DNA of 64,000 nt from Streptomyces sp. NBC_01235 (lineage in GTDB: Bacteria; Actinomycetota; Actinomycetes; Streptomycetales; Streptomycetaceae): NCBI RefSeq assembly GCF_035989285.1, contig NZ_CP108513.1, positions 8,184,001 to 8,248,000 on the forward strand, read 5' to 3'. The notes under the pieces are model-generated. The model was not told the DNA's origin. It saw only the letters and a program-made list of their open reading frames with translations, and searched no databases. Of this stretch, positions 25,431 to 34,500 are shown piece by piece (the first letter of the stretch is position 1; each line of letters begins with the position of its first letter). Both the position numbers and the translations under genes were made by a program.

Positions 25431-27152
25431 TCAGTCGGCGGTCAGCGGCACCTGCCACACGAGCCGGGTGCCGCCCGCTGCCGGGGACTCGACGGTCAGC
25501 GTCCCGTCGTACTGCTCGGCGCGGGAGCGCAGGTTGGCGAGTCCGCCGGTGGGCCGGGCGTCGCCCGTGCCCACCCCGTCGTCCGTCACCGTGAGGGTGA
25601 GGACGTCCCCGGCCGGCGGCACGGTCAGGACGACGTCCGCCCGGCGGGCGCGGGCATGCCGGGCGGTATTGCTGAGGGCTTCGGCGGTCACCGCCAGAAC
25701 GTGTTCGGCCACGTCGGCGGGGACGGTGGAGTCCACCGGTCCGTCGATCCGAAGGACGGGGCTGAAGCCGAGCGACTGGGCGGCCAGCCGGGCGGTCTCG
25801 GCCAGGCGGCGGCGCAGTCCCGGCCCGCCGCGGTCGTCCCCGGCCGAGCGCAGCTCGAAGATGGTGGAGCGGATGATCTGGACGGTGGTGTCCAGGTCCT
25901 GCACCGCCCGGGAGACCCGTTCGGCCGCGTCGCGGCGCTCGATCATGCGGGTGGCGCTCTGCAGGGTCATGCCGGTGGCGAAGAGCCGCTGGATCGCCAG
26001 GTCGTGCAGGTCGCGGGCGATGCGGTCGCGTTCGTGCAGGACGGCCAGTTCCTCGGACTCGGCGCGGCGCCGGGCGAGTTCCAGGGCGATCGCGGCCTGG
26101 TCGGCGAACCGGGAGACCAGGGCCACCTCGGTGTCGTCGAAGGCGGGGCGGCCCGCGCGCCGGCTCAGGCGCAGGGCGCCGCAGGCCGAGGCGTCCAGGG
26201 GCAGCGGAACGGCCACGGTGGGACCGTACGCGTCCGCGCCGCCCGTGCCGCCGAGCGGATGTGCCCGGGGGTCGCCGTCGATGTCCGCGGTGGTCGCGGG
26301 TTCGGTGGTGCGGGCGGCAAGGCCGGCCAGTGACTCCTGCGTGGGGAGGACCGCTCCCTCGACGTTCCCCCACTCTCGGCTTCGCTCGAGCGGGGGCACC
26401 CCCATGGCGTCGTGGCCGTACGCCACCTCCACCGCGAGCCGGGCACCGTCGCTGCCGGCCGGGAGCAGTACGGCGGCCAGATCGGCGTCGGCCACCTCGC
26501 TCGCTCGCCGGGCGATCAGCCGCAGCACCTCGCGTGCCTCTGTTCCGGCGAGCAGGCTGCGGGTGATCTCGCTGAGCGCTTCGAGCCAGCGTTCCCGGCG
26601 GCGGCTGTCGTGGTACATGCGGGCGTGGTCGATGGCGACTCCGGCCGCGTTGGCCAGGGTGGACAGGACCGCCTCGTCGTCGGCGTCGAATCCCGCCCCT
26701 CCCCGCTTCTCGGTCAGGTACAGGTTGCCGAACACCTCGTCCCGTACGCGGACGGGCACCCCCAGGAACGTACGCATCGGCGGATGGTGCTCGGGAAAGC
26801 CGTAACTGTTCGGGTGCCGCGTCAGGTCCGTGAGGCGCAAGGGGACCGGGTTGTGGATCAGCTCGCCGAGGATGCCGCGCCCACAGGGGGCCTGGCCGAT
26901 CCGGGCCGCGAGCTCGTCGGCGATGCCCACCGGCAGGAACTGCGACAGCCGCTGACCGTCGCCGATCACGCCGAGAGCGCCGTATTCGGCGTCGGTGAGG
27001 GTGATCGCCGCCTCCACGATGCCGCGCAGCACCTGGGGGAGTTCGAGGCCCCGGCCCAGGTTCGTGACGGCGTCGAGGAGGCTGTGCATCCGGTCCGGCA
27101 CGTCGAGCCGAAGCGGTGACGACGCCGCGGTCGGGGGTGGTGATTCGGGCAT
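25431..27152 (-). CDS. DevS/DosT-like (OsdK-type) two-GAF sensor histidine kinase
   Basis: A 573-residue cytoplasmic kinase. GAF-A (about residues 25-180) carries HHPPMRTFLGVPVRVRDEVF with GNLYL. H123 and Y145 are 22 apart, the same spacing as the haem His149 and distal Tyr171 of DevS, so haem sensing of O2/NO/CO is likely. GAF-B covers about 190-360. The HisKA_3 box is RDRIARDLHDLAIQRLFATG with H383, and the HATPase has TAEALSNTARHA and DDGVGTGDARPTGGLANLR. A dispersed Streptomyces repeat adds PPLERSREWGN inside GAF-B. The gene is convergent with the DevR-like regulator. Confidence 0.9.
   Translation of the reverse strand: MPESPPPTAASSPLRLDVPDRMHSLLDAVTNLGRGLELPQVLRGIVEAAITLTDAEYGALGVIGDGQRLSQFLPVGIADELAARIGQAPCGRGILGELIHNPVPLRLTDLTRHPNSYGFPEHHPPMRTFLGVPVRVRDEVFGNLYLTEKRGGAGFDADDEAVLSTLANAAGVAIDHARMYHDSRRRERWLEALSEITRSLLAGTEAREVLRLIARRASEVADADLAAVLLPAGSDGARLAVEVAYGHDAMGVPPLERSREWGNVEGAVLPTQESLAGLAARTTEPATTADIDGDPRAHPLGGTGGADAYGPTVAVPLPLDASACGALRLSRRAGRPAFDDTEVALVSRFADQAAIALELARRRAESEELAVLHERDRIARDLHDLAIQRLFATGMTLQSATRMIERRDAAERVSRAVQDLDTTVQIIRSTIFELRSAGDDRGGPGLRRRLAETARLAAQSLGFSPVLRIDGPVDSTVPADVAEHVLAVTAEALSNTARHARARRADVVLTVPPAGDVLTLTVTDDGVGTGDARPTGGLANLRSRAEQYDGTLTVESPAAGGTRLVWQVPLTAD
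26365..26405. repeat. Dispersed Streptomyces palindromic element inside the kinase coding sequence
   Basis: The element CTCTCGGCTTCGCTCGAGCG, flanked by CCCCC and GGGGG, is one I know from memory as a very common Streptomyces intergenic repeat. Here it sits in frame within the kinase and encodes about 14 residues around PPLERSREWG (residues 253-262). Confidence 0.7.
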
Positions 27153-27251
27153 TGCTGGCGCTCCTGGACCGGTCGGTGCTCAGCAGCGTACGACCGCCGT
27201 ACGGGGGGATGCGCGCCCGGACGCTCAGCGGCGCGACGAGAGGACGAAGAG

Positions 27252-27265
27252 GGGACGTTGGACCC
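27252..27265. promoter_or_regulatory. DevR/OsdR-type box 4
   Basis: GGGACGTTGGACCC fits GGGNCNTTNGNCCC and, with A at position 4, is the closest of the set to the mycobacterial consensus GGGACTTNNGNCCC. It lies 100 bp before the kinase start (minus strand) and 170 bp before ctaD. Confidence 0.7.
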
Positions 27266-27284
27266 TGCAAACGGGTCTTCGGGA

Positions 27285-27298
27285 GGGCCCTTCGGCCC
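27285..27298. promoter_or_regulatory. DevR/OsdR-type box 5
   Basis: GGGCCCTTCGGCCC starts exactly 33 bp after the start of the previous box, about three helical turns, so two dimers could bind on the same face. It is 124 bp upstream of the ctaD start. Confidence 0.7.
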
Positions 27299-27421
27299 TA
27301 TCCGGACCCGGTACCCCACCGCCGATCATGAGGCGGCGACAGGGAAGAGCCAGGTCAACATGCGCACCACGGCACTTCCCGGCTCGTCGAGCACATGAGC
27401 TGATGGGGAGGAAGCCGTCCG

Positions 27422-29122
27422 GTGGACGAGGCACAGATACAGCAGATGGGGACCGAGCGGCCGCACGCCGCGGTCGCCGTGGCCGACCAGGCGTCCGGAC
27501 CGGCGGAGCACGCGGCGGGCGGATCGTCGTGGACGGACTGGCTGACGACCACCGACCACAAGAAGATCGGGACGATGTACCTGGTCACCGCGTTCGTGTT
27601 CTTCATGGTCGGCGGGGTGATGGCTCTGCTGATGCGCGCGGAGCTCGCCCGGCCCGGTCTGCAGATCATGTCGAACGAGCAGTTCAACCAGGCGTTCACG
27701 ATGCACGGCTCGATCATGCTGCTGATGTTCGCGATGCCGCTGTTCACCGGCTTCGCCAACTGGATCATGCCGCTGCAGATCGGCGCCCCGGACGTGGCCT
27801 TCCCGCGACTGAACATGCTCGCCTACTGGCTCTTCCTGTTCGGCTCGTCGATCGCCGCGTTCGGCTTCCTCACCCCGGGCGGCGCCGCCGACTTCGGCTG
27901 GTTCCTGTATGCCCCGCTGTCCGACGCCGTCCACTCGCCGGGCCTCGGCGCCGACCTGTGGATCATGGGCGTGGCCCTGTCGGGCTTCGGCTCGATCGCG
28001 GGTGCGGTCAACTTCATCACCACGATCGTCTGCATGCGCGCACCCGGCATGACCATGTTCCGGATGCCGATCTTCGTGTGGAACGTGCTGCTGACCGCGG
28101 TGCTGATCCTGATCGTGTTCCCGGTCCTCGCGGCGGCCCTGTTCGCCCTGGAGTGCGACCGCAAGTTCGGCAGCCATGTCTTCGACGCGGCCAACGGCGG
28201 CGCGTTGCTGTGGCAGCACCTGTTCTGGTTCTTCGGTCATCCGGAGGTGTACATCCTGGCGCTGCCGTTCTTCGGGATCGTCTCCGAGGTGATCCCTGTC
28301 TTCTCCCGGAAGCCGATGTTCGGCTACATGGGCCTGATAGGCGCGACGATCGCGATCGCGGGCCTGTCGGTGACCGTATGGGCGCACCACATGTACGTCA
28401 CCGGCGGTGTCCTCCTGCCGTTCTTCTCCTTCATGACGTTCCTGATCGCGGTGCCGACGGGCGTGAAGTTCTTCAACTGGATCGGCACCATGTGGAAGGG
28501 CTCGCTCAGCTTCGAGACGCCGATGCTGTGGACCACGGGCTTCCTGATCACCTTCGTCTTCGGTGGCCTCACGGGCGTGATCCTGGCCTCGCCGCCGATG
28601 GACTTCCACCTCTCCGACTCGTACTTCGTCGTCGCGCACTTCCACTACACGGTCTTCGGCACGGTCGTGTACGCGATGTTCGCCGGCTTCCACTTCTGGT
28701 GGCCCAAGTTCACCGGCAAGATGCTCGACGAGCGCCTCGGCAAGATCACGTTCTGGACGCTCACGGCGGGCTTCCACCTGACCTTCCTCGTCCAGCACTG
28801 GCTGGGTGCCGAGGGCATGCCCCGCCGGTACGCCGACTACCTGGCCGCCGACGGCTTCACCGCTCTCAACACCCTGTCCACGATCGGGTCGTTCCTGCTG
28901 GGCCTGTCGATCCTGCCGTTCTTCTACAACGTCTGGAAGACCGCCAAGTACGCCACGCCGGTCGAGGTCGACGACCCGTGGGGCTACGGCCGTTCGCTGG
29001 AGTGGGCGACCTCCTGCCCGCCCCCGAGGCACAACTTCACCAAGCTGCCGCGGATCCGGTCCGAGTCTCCGGCCTTCGACCTCCACCACCCCGAGATCGT
29101 CGCGGCCGAGGCGGTGAGCTGA
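27422..29122 (+). CDS. ctaD: Cytochrome c oxidase (aa3-type) subunit I, stand-alone copy
   Basis: A 566-residue integral membrane haem-copper oxidase subunit with twelve helices. The low-spin haem ligands are in [12 protein letters not shown] and [10 protein letters not shown], the high-spin/CuB set is in [13 protein letters not shown] (with the His-Tyr pair), and [10 protein letters not shown] is also intact. GTG 27422 has GGAGG about ten bases upstream; ATG 27449 is an alternative. No ctaC, ctaE or qcr genes are near, so this is probably a second subunit I that assembles with partners encoded elsewhere. Two DevR-type boxes lie upstream, pointing to low-oxygen induction. Confidence 0.95.
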   Translation: MDEAQIQQMGTERPHAAVAVADQASGPAEHAAGGSSWTDWLTTTDHKKIGTMYLVTAFVFFMVGGVMALLMRAELARPGLQIMSNEQFNQAFTMHGSIMLLMFAMPLFTGFANWIMPLQIGAPDVAFPRLNMLAYWLFLFGSSIAAFGFLTPGGAADFGWFLYAPLSDAVHSPGLGADLWIMGVALSGFGSIAGAVNFITTIVCMRAPGMTMFRMPIFVWNVLLTAVLILIVFPVLAAALFALECDRKFGSHVFDAANGGALLWQHLFWFFGHPEVYILALPFFGIVSEVIPVFSRKPMFGYMGLIGATIAIAGLSVTVWAHHMYVTGGVLLPFFSFMTFLIAVPTGVKFFNWIGTMWKGSLSFETPMLWTTGFLITFVFGGLTGVILASPPMDFHLSDSYFVVAHFHYTVFGTVVYAMFAGFHFWWPKFTGKMLDERLGKITFWTLTAGFHLTFLVQHWLGAEGMPRRYADYLAADGFTALNTLSTIGSFLLGLSILPFFYNVWKTAKYATPVEVDDPWGYGRSLEWATSCPPPRHNFTKLPRIRSESPAFDLHHPEIVAAEAVS

Positions 29123-29123
29123 G

Positions 29124-29663
29124 GTGTCCCACGCCGTCCTGGCACTGGGCGCGGCGCTGGTGACCGCCGCCGGCTGCGTCTGGTACGTCCCCGCCCTCGC
29201 CGACCTGCGCGCGGGGGCCGACCGGCCGGTCTCCCGCCGTACCGCGGCGGCGGCCTGCCTGACCGGCTGGAGCACGACCGCGGTCGTCGCCGTGGTGCTC
29301 TTCGCCGGCGTGGTGTGGCAGGCGGCCTGCGTCATGGCGGTGACGGGTGTGACCGCCGCGGCCGCGCTGCGGATCCGTGCCGCCGCGCAGCACCGCCAGG
29401 AGGTGCGGGAGATCGCCCGTCACTGGGCGGCGCTGGACCCCCGCACGCCCGAACACGGCCGCTCCCGGCACGCCTTCGCCGCCCTCCTCGCCTGCGGACT
29501 GGCCGCCGCCGTGACCGCGGCGGCCCTCCTGGTGACCGCCGGACCCGAAGACGGCGCGGACTGGCTCATGGCCGCCACCGCTCCCGCCGCGATCGTCGGC
29601 CTGACCCTCGCCATCGCGGTCACGCACACCCGCACGACCCGCCGCACCACTGCGGGCCGATAA
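29124..29663 (+). CDS. Hypothetical multi-helix membrane protein downstream of ctaD
   Basis: A 179-residue protein with about five hydrophobic helices (MSHAVLALGAALVTAAGCVW, TTAVVAVVLFAGVVWQAACV, then two pairs after a charged central loop RIRAAAQHRQEVREIARHW). I do not recognise the family. GTG 29124 follows the ctaD stop after one base, so it is co-transcribed and translationally coupled; it may be an accessory subunit of this oxidase. Its last 240 bases are overlapped on the other strand by an open frame of doubtful value. Confidence 0.75.
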   Translation: MSHAVLALGAALVTAAGCVWYVPALADLRAGADRPVSRRTAAAACLTGWSTTAVVAVVLFAGVVWQAACVMAVTGVTAAAALRIRAAAQHRQEVREIARHWAALDPRTPEHGRSRHAFAALLACGLAAAVTAAALLVTAGPEDGADWLMAATAPAAIVGLTLAIAVTHTRTTRRTTAGR

Positions 29664-30064
29664 CGGCCGAAGCGTGCGCGTGCTGCGTCGGTGCCCTCGC
29701 TGACGGCCCCGGCCATGAAAGCGGCGGTTCCCGCGATCAGTGCGTAGCCCTCTTCCGGAAAGAGGACTGCTCCTTGCGTGTCGGGTGTGCGCAGCAGGAA
29801 GGGCGGGCGGATGCCCGTGCAGTCCGCGTCGGCGGGAAGCCGGGATGTCGCACCGGGGGTGCCGGCGAGGCTCGTGGCGAGGATGTGCGAGGCTCCGACG
29901 GCACGGCAGCCGGCCGTGATCCAGCGGGCCAGCGCCGCGTCGATCTGCGCGCCCACGGGCACCGGGGCCACCGCTTTCTCCCGCAGCCAGGACGCGGTGA
30001 AGCTGCCGTCGGTATCGAGCACGTTCCTCGGGCCCGATGACTTTCCGTGTTCTGGTTCGGTCAC
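29420..30064 (-). CDS. Putative immunity protein for the colicin-D-like toxin, possibly missing its natural 3' end
   Basis: GTG 30064 overlaps the toxin stop by 4 nt (GTGA), the usual toxin-immunity coupling. The first 130 residues look like a real soluble protein (TEPEHGKSSGPRNVLDTDG; IDAALARWITAGCRAVGASH; GYALIAGTAAFMAGAVSEGT). After about 29664 the frame runs antisense through the membrane-protein gene and turns into low-quality Ala/Arg/Ser sequence. I infer that the natural end was lost at a joint near 29664-29690. I do not recognise the immunity family; the function is inferred from position. Confidence 0.45.
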   Translation of the reverse strand: MTEPEHGKSSGPRNVLDTDGSFTASWLREKAVAPVPVGAQIDAALARWITAGCRAVGASHILATSLAGTPGATSRLPADADCTGIRPPFLLRTPDTQGAVLFPEEGYALIAGTAAFMAGAVSEGTDAARARFGRYRPAVVRRVVRVCVTAMARVRPTIAAGAVAAMSQSAPSSGPAVTRRAAAVTAAASPQARRAAKACRERPCSGVRGSSAAQ

Positions 30065-30312
30065 CACAGAAACCCTTTGTCGATGATTCCCTGGAACTGT
30101 TTGTCACCCAGTTTCCAGGCCGACCAGAAGCTACCATCGGCGTGCAGCATGACCATTTTCTGTGATGTCGGATCGATGAACTCGACCGCCGGTCCCTGAC
30201 TTCTGTAGTCGAACCGGTAGATCTTCGTTCCGTCTGCTGTCATGTGCTCACGCATGGCCTCTTGGAACCGTTGCAGGTTGGCCTTGTTCAGATTGCCGGG
30301 ATTGTCTCCAAC
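30061..30312 (-). pseudogene. Colicin-D-like toxin domain, orphan C-terminal fragment
   Basis: The last 80 or so residues read DNPGNLNKANLQRFQEAMRE, HMTADGTKIYRFDYRSQGPA, VEFIDPTSQKMVMLHADGSF and WSAWKLGDKQFQGIIDKGFL. The N-L-N-x-x-N-L start, the D-x-x-T strand and the G-x-F-x-S-x-W-K-L ending are what I remember of colicin-D-like tRNase domains at the ends of Streptomyces polymorphic toxins. No delivery domains precede it: upstream of about 30312 the DNA belongs to a group II intron remnant on the other strand. The toxin is therefore an orphan tip. Confidence 0.65.
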
Positions 30313-30365
30313 GGCACGAGGCCGCGGTCCTGACCGACCGCGACCCTGCCCAACGCCGGCCTCGG

Positions 30366-30617
30366 CGAAGCGAGTTGACAAGGCGGCTGCTGGCAGGGCT
30401 CTGCGAACTGTGCGGACAGACCGCAAAGATCCAGGTCCACCAGATCCGCCGACTCGCCGACCTCGACCGGCTCGGACAGACGCAGCCCGACTGGGCCGTC
30501 CTCATGGCCAGGAAACGGCGCAAAACCCTCATGGTCTGCCCGCCCTGCCACGAAGGCATCCACGACGGCCGCAAAGCCGCAGTTCACGGCAGTCACTGGA
30601 GAGCCCGTTGCGGTTAA
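30366..30617 (+). pseudogene. C-terminal HNH end of a group II intron maturase
   Basis: The plus strand reads RRLLAGLCELCGQTAKIQVH, QIRRLADLDRLGQTQPDWAV, LMARKRRKTLMVCPPCHEGI and HDGRKAAVHGSHWR. This is the En (HNH) endonuclease end of actinobacterial group II intron reverse transcriptases, with the zinc pairs C-x2-C and C-x2-C-x3-H. The reverse transcriptase and maturase domains are gone. Its stop lies inside domain V of the intron RNA directly downstream. Confidence 0.85.
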
Positions 30618-30695
30618 CGCCGCACGACGGGTTCGGGAGGAGGCCGCTGGGAAAAGGAACAGCTTCGCTGTCACCTCGCCCGGCGGCCCACCTCA
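30601..30695 (+). ncRNA. Group II intron domains V and VI (3' end of a truncated intron)
   Basis: Bases 30601-30634 are exactly 34 nt and fold like domain V. GAGCCCGT (1-8) pairs with ACGGGTTC (27-34), CG is the 2-nt bulge (25-26), and TGCGGT (9-14) pairs with GCCGCA (19-24) around a 4-nt loop. The catalytic AGC triad is at positions 2-4. Domain VI follows: GGCCGCTGGG (30642-30651) pairs with CCCGGCGGCC (30679-30688), with CAGC-TTC-GCTG inside. The intron 3' end is probably near 30695. Domains I-IV and most of the maturase are lost, so it cannot splice by itself. From 30696 to 31034 no gene was supported. Confidence 0.8.
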
Positions 30696-31034
30696 CGCGC
30701 GCTCACGCTTCCCACGTGATCTTGGGGCTACGGTGCTGAACAGCCGCCCTTGCTCAAGAGCGTTGGTCAGTCTGCGTAGACGGAAATCGGGACCGTCTCG
30801 GGGTCGCAGAACTGACCGGGAAGCGGAGCGCGGAGCGGGGTGCATGCGCTGCGGCCTCGGGCTCAGGACGTAGTGCCCGATGGGGGGTCCGTGAGCGCCA
30901 CGCGATGTCGACGTCTGGCAGCGGCGTCGGCCGCCCGGAACTCGGCACCTGGCGGCGGTGTGTCTGGTGGACACCAGTGTCACCGGATGCGCCTCCGACA
31001 GCCGTCCGGCAAGGCGTTCCACGGAAACCAGGCC

Positions 31035-31364
31035 CTACCCCAGCTCCGCCGCACGCCTCTTGAGGTCCTCGGCGAACGTGTCCCAGTCGGGGCCGAAGCA
31101 CAGCAGGTCTGCGGCTGCTTCGCGGAGCAGTTGCGGGTCGTCGGGGCGTTGCAGGCAGGCCAGACGGTAGGCCAGGTTCCGGGCCCAGGGCGGCAGGGCC
31201 ATCCAGTCCTCGGCGAGGACGTCCCGGAGCATGGCGAGGATCTCGTCGGCCGTTGCGAAGGTGAGCTTCTCGACGAACTCACGGGCCGCTTCGTTGACCT
31301 GACGGCTGTCCGCGCCGTCGATCGCCTGGCTGAGGCTCCTGGCCGCGGGGGTCGGATCGGGCAT
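31035..31364 (-). CDS. Candidate immunity protein for the RHS toxin
   Basis: A 109-residue acidic all-helical-looking protein (MPDPTPAARSLSQAIDGADS; VEKLTFATADEILAMLRDVL; WMALPPWARNLAYRLACLQR; LLCFGPDWDTFAEDLKRRAA). ATG 31364 has AGGAG upstream. It is the first gene after the RHS toxin on the same strand, 143 bp past its stop, the standard place for a cognate immunity gene. I do not recognise the family; the role is inference. Longer upstream frames run antisense-like through the toxin tail and are rejected. Confidence 0.6.
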   Translation of the reverse strand: MPDPTPAARSLSQAIDGADSRQVNEAAREFVEKLTFATADEILAMLRDVLAEDWMALPPWARNLAYRLACLQRPDDPQLLREAAADLLCFGPDWDTFAEDLKRRAAELG

Positions 31365-31507
31365 CTCTCGCTTCTCCTGGAGGATTTCTCGCCGGGGCTG
31401 GACACGGGGTACGGGCGCCCAGACCCTAACAGTCGACAGCAGTCGGTCCCGTGCCCTCCGGGAAGCCGGTGTGGTGCCGGGCTCGGGGAGGGCTCGGCGA
31501 CCGGTCG

Positions 31508-34500
31508 CTATGGGTTGAGCCAGTACGTGGACAGTTGGTAGGCGCCGTCGGGTCGTTGGATGACCCGGTAGCCGACGTCGTGCCCGTCTATCGTCACCGA
31601 CCCGTCGAGCGGGCCGGAGAAGCCGGGGGTTCCGGGGCGGGGAACGGCCCCGCCGTCCCTCATGTATCCGTACACGTCGGAGACGATCGCCTGTTCGATC
31701 TGGTCGGGCTTCAGGTTGGTGGTGCGTAGATCGTTCGTGGTTCCGCCCGGTCCGGTGTGGGCTCGGTCGTAGCCGTGGCCGGTGTTGAAGTGCCACTGGT
31801 CGTCCCCCACCATGGCGGAGCGTTTGAGATCCTGCCCCTCGCCCTTGGAGGTGTACTCGCCGATCGTCGGGTCGTCACCGTTCTTGTACGGCGACAGGCC
31901 GAAGGGGTCGCAGAGGGCGTGCGGGTTGGTCACGTAGGCGACCGGGTTCGGCGCCGGGGAGAGTCCCAGCGGGTCCGGGGAGGTGTACCGGCCGGTCTCC
32001 GGGTCGTAGTGACGGAAGAGGTTGTAGTGGAGGCCGGTCTCCGGGTCGTAGTACTGGCCGGGGAAGCGAAGCGGGGTGTAGGCCGTGCTGGAGCGGGACC
32101 AGGCGGTGGTTCCCCAGAGCGTGGTGCGGGTGCGCCAGGCGATGTCGCCGGACTCGTCGATCAGTTCGGTGGGGGTGCCGATCAGGTCGGTGGCCACGGC
32201 GAAGAAGCGCCGGTCGATCTCCTCCTGACGGGCGTCCGGGGTGAGGATGCGTTCGGTCTGCGCGAGGGGCACGAGACCGCGGTGCTCCCAGGTGAGCGCC
32301 ACCGGACGGGGCAGATCGCTGGAGACGGTGGTCTGTTCGCAGAGGGTCAGGCCGTCCCAGGTGAAACGGATCTCCTCTGTCACGGTCTCGCCGTCCGCCG
32401 CCAGGCGCTGCTTGGCGGTGCGCCGGCCCAGGGGGTCGTAGCGGTAGCGCCAGCGGGTGCCGTCGGGAGTGACGACGGAAGTGAGGCGGTCCTCGGCGTC
32501 CCATGTGTAGCGCCAGGTGTCCGGTTTGCGGGAGAGCCGGGTCTTCTGGCGCAGGGTGACGCGGCCGAGGGCGTCGTGCTCGAAGCGGATGCCACCCGCA
32601 CGCGTGACGGTGGTACCGGTGTAGGCGCGGGGGCCGGTGGCCTCGTGGCCGGGGTGTGAGTCGGGCCAGGCGGCCGAGGTCTGGTTGCCGCTCGCGTCGT
32701 AGGCGTACCGCTCGCTCCAGCCGTGCGCGTGGACGGCGGTGACCCGGCCGACCGGGTCGAGGTCGAAGGTGCGCGCACCCGACACCCGGTCGGACGTCGC
32801 GGTGAGACGGCCGTCGGCGCGGTAGGCGTACGTGCGCTCGTTGAGGGTGCGGGAACCGGCGGCGAGGTGCTGGGCGGACAGCCGGCCGGCCTCGTCCCAG
32901 GCGGAGGTCTGGGTGACGATGTCGGCGAAGACGCGAACCACTTCGCGTCCGGCCGCGTCGTGCGCGAAGGTGATGGCGTGGCCTCCGGACGTCACCCGGG
33001 TGGGGCGGCCCGCGGCGTCGTAGGCGTAGCTCGTGACCAGTCCGGTGGGGGTGGTGCGACGGATCCGGCGGCCGACGGCGTCGTAGGCGTGGTCGAGGGC
33101 GCGGCCGTCGACGAGTTCGGTCTTGAGCCGGCCGCACCGGTCGTAGCGGCGCACCAGTTCGCTGTCCGGACCCGACGCCTGGACCAGGCGTCCGGCGCGG
33201 TCGTAGGCGTGGACGGTGACCCGGCCCGCGACCTCCTTGCGCAGCACCCGGCCGAGCTCGTCGTACGCGTACGCGGCCACGCCGCCGAGGTGATCGGTCC
33301 GGGTGATGAGCTGACCGGCGGCGTCGAGGCCGTAGGTGACGGTGCGGCCGTCGAAGTCGGTCTCGGAGACGAGCCGGCCGGCCCGGTCGTACCCGTACGT
33401 CCAGACAAGCCCCTGAGGGTCGGTGACCCGGTTGAGCCGCAGGCCGGCGTCGTGCTCGAACTCGTACCGTGCGCCGTCGGGCAGGGTGCGGGCGGCGAGG
33501 AGGTCGAAGTGGGTGTACTCGAAGCGGGACACCCCGCCCGCCGCGTCGGTGTGGGTGAGGCAGTTGCCCTCGCCGTCGTAGGTCCATGACTCGGTGGCGC
33601 CGTCGGGGCCCGTGCGCCGGGCGAGCTGCCCGTCGGCGTGCCACTGAAGGCGGGTGACGGCGCCCACCGCGTCGGTGATGCGGACCGCACGGCCGAGGGC
33701 GTCGCGTTTCAGGCGGGTGGTGCCGCCGGCCGGGTCGGTCACCTCCACCGGGCGGCCGGCCTCGTCGCAGCGCACGACGGTGGCGGCCCCCAGAGCATCG
33801 GCGACGGACGTCAGGAGACCGGACCCGTCGTAGGTGTAGCGGGTGGTGCGGCCGGCCGGATCGGTGACCGCCGTGCGGTTTCCCCGCTCGTCGAACTCCT
33901 GGAGCCACCGGGCGCCGTCCGGGTCGTGACGTTCCGTGGACAGGCCGAACGGGCCGCGTACGACACGGAGTTCGGTGCCGTCGGGACGGGTGACCGTGAC
34001 AAGCCGGCCCTCCTCGTCGTAGGAGAACGCGGTGGTGCGGCCCAGCGGGTCCGTGCGGGTCAGGAGGTTGCCGCCCGGGTCGTAGGCGAACCTGGTGGTG
34101 TGGCCGAGGGGGTCGGTGGTGGCCAGGACGTGGCAGCCGGGGCCGATCAGGTGCCGGGTGGCCCCGCCGTCCGGGGTGGTCAGGACCGTCGTCCGGTGGC
34201 CGGTCTCGGCGTCGGGTTCGGTGTAGGCCAGGGTGATCTGGACGTGGCCGGCCTCGCCGCCCTCCGCGACGACGCGGTCGCGGTCGTCGTAGACGTAGTC
34301 GTAGCGGCTTCCGTTGGAGTCGATCCAGGCGATGACGCGGCGGCGGTCGTCGTAGACGAACGTGGTGGTGGCGCCTGACGGCTTGGTGACCTCGGTGAGG
34401 TCGCCGTCCTGATAGCCGTAGCTGATCAGGGGCAGGTCCGCGCCGTGCTCGCCCGCGCCGGCCAGGAACAGGCCGGTGACCAGGCCGTCGGCGACGGACA

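Noticed and set aside
30693..31022. Minus-strand frame of 109 residues starting MERLAGRLSEAHP
   Set aside because: The first 30 residues look plausible but the rest is Arg/Pro-rich and unrecognisable; probably a scrap at most.
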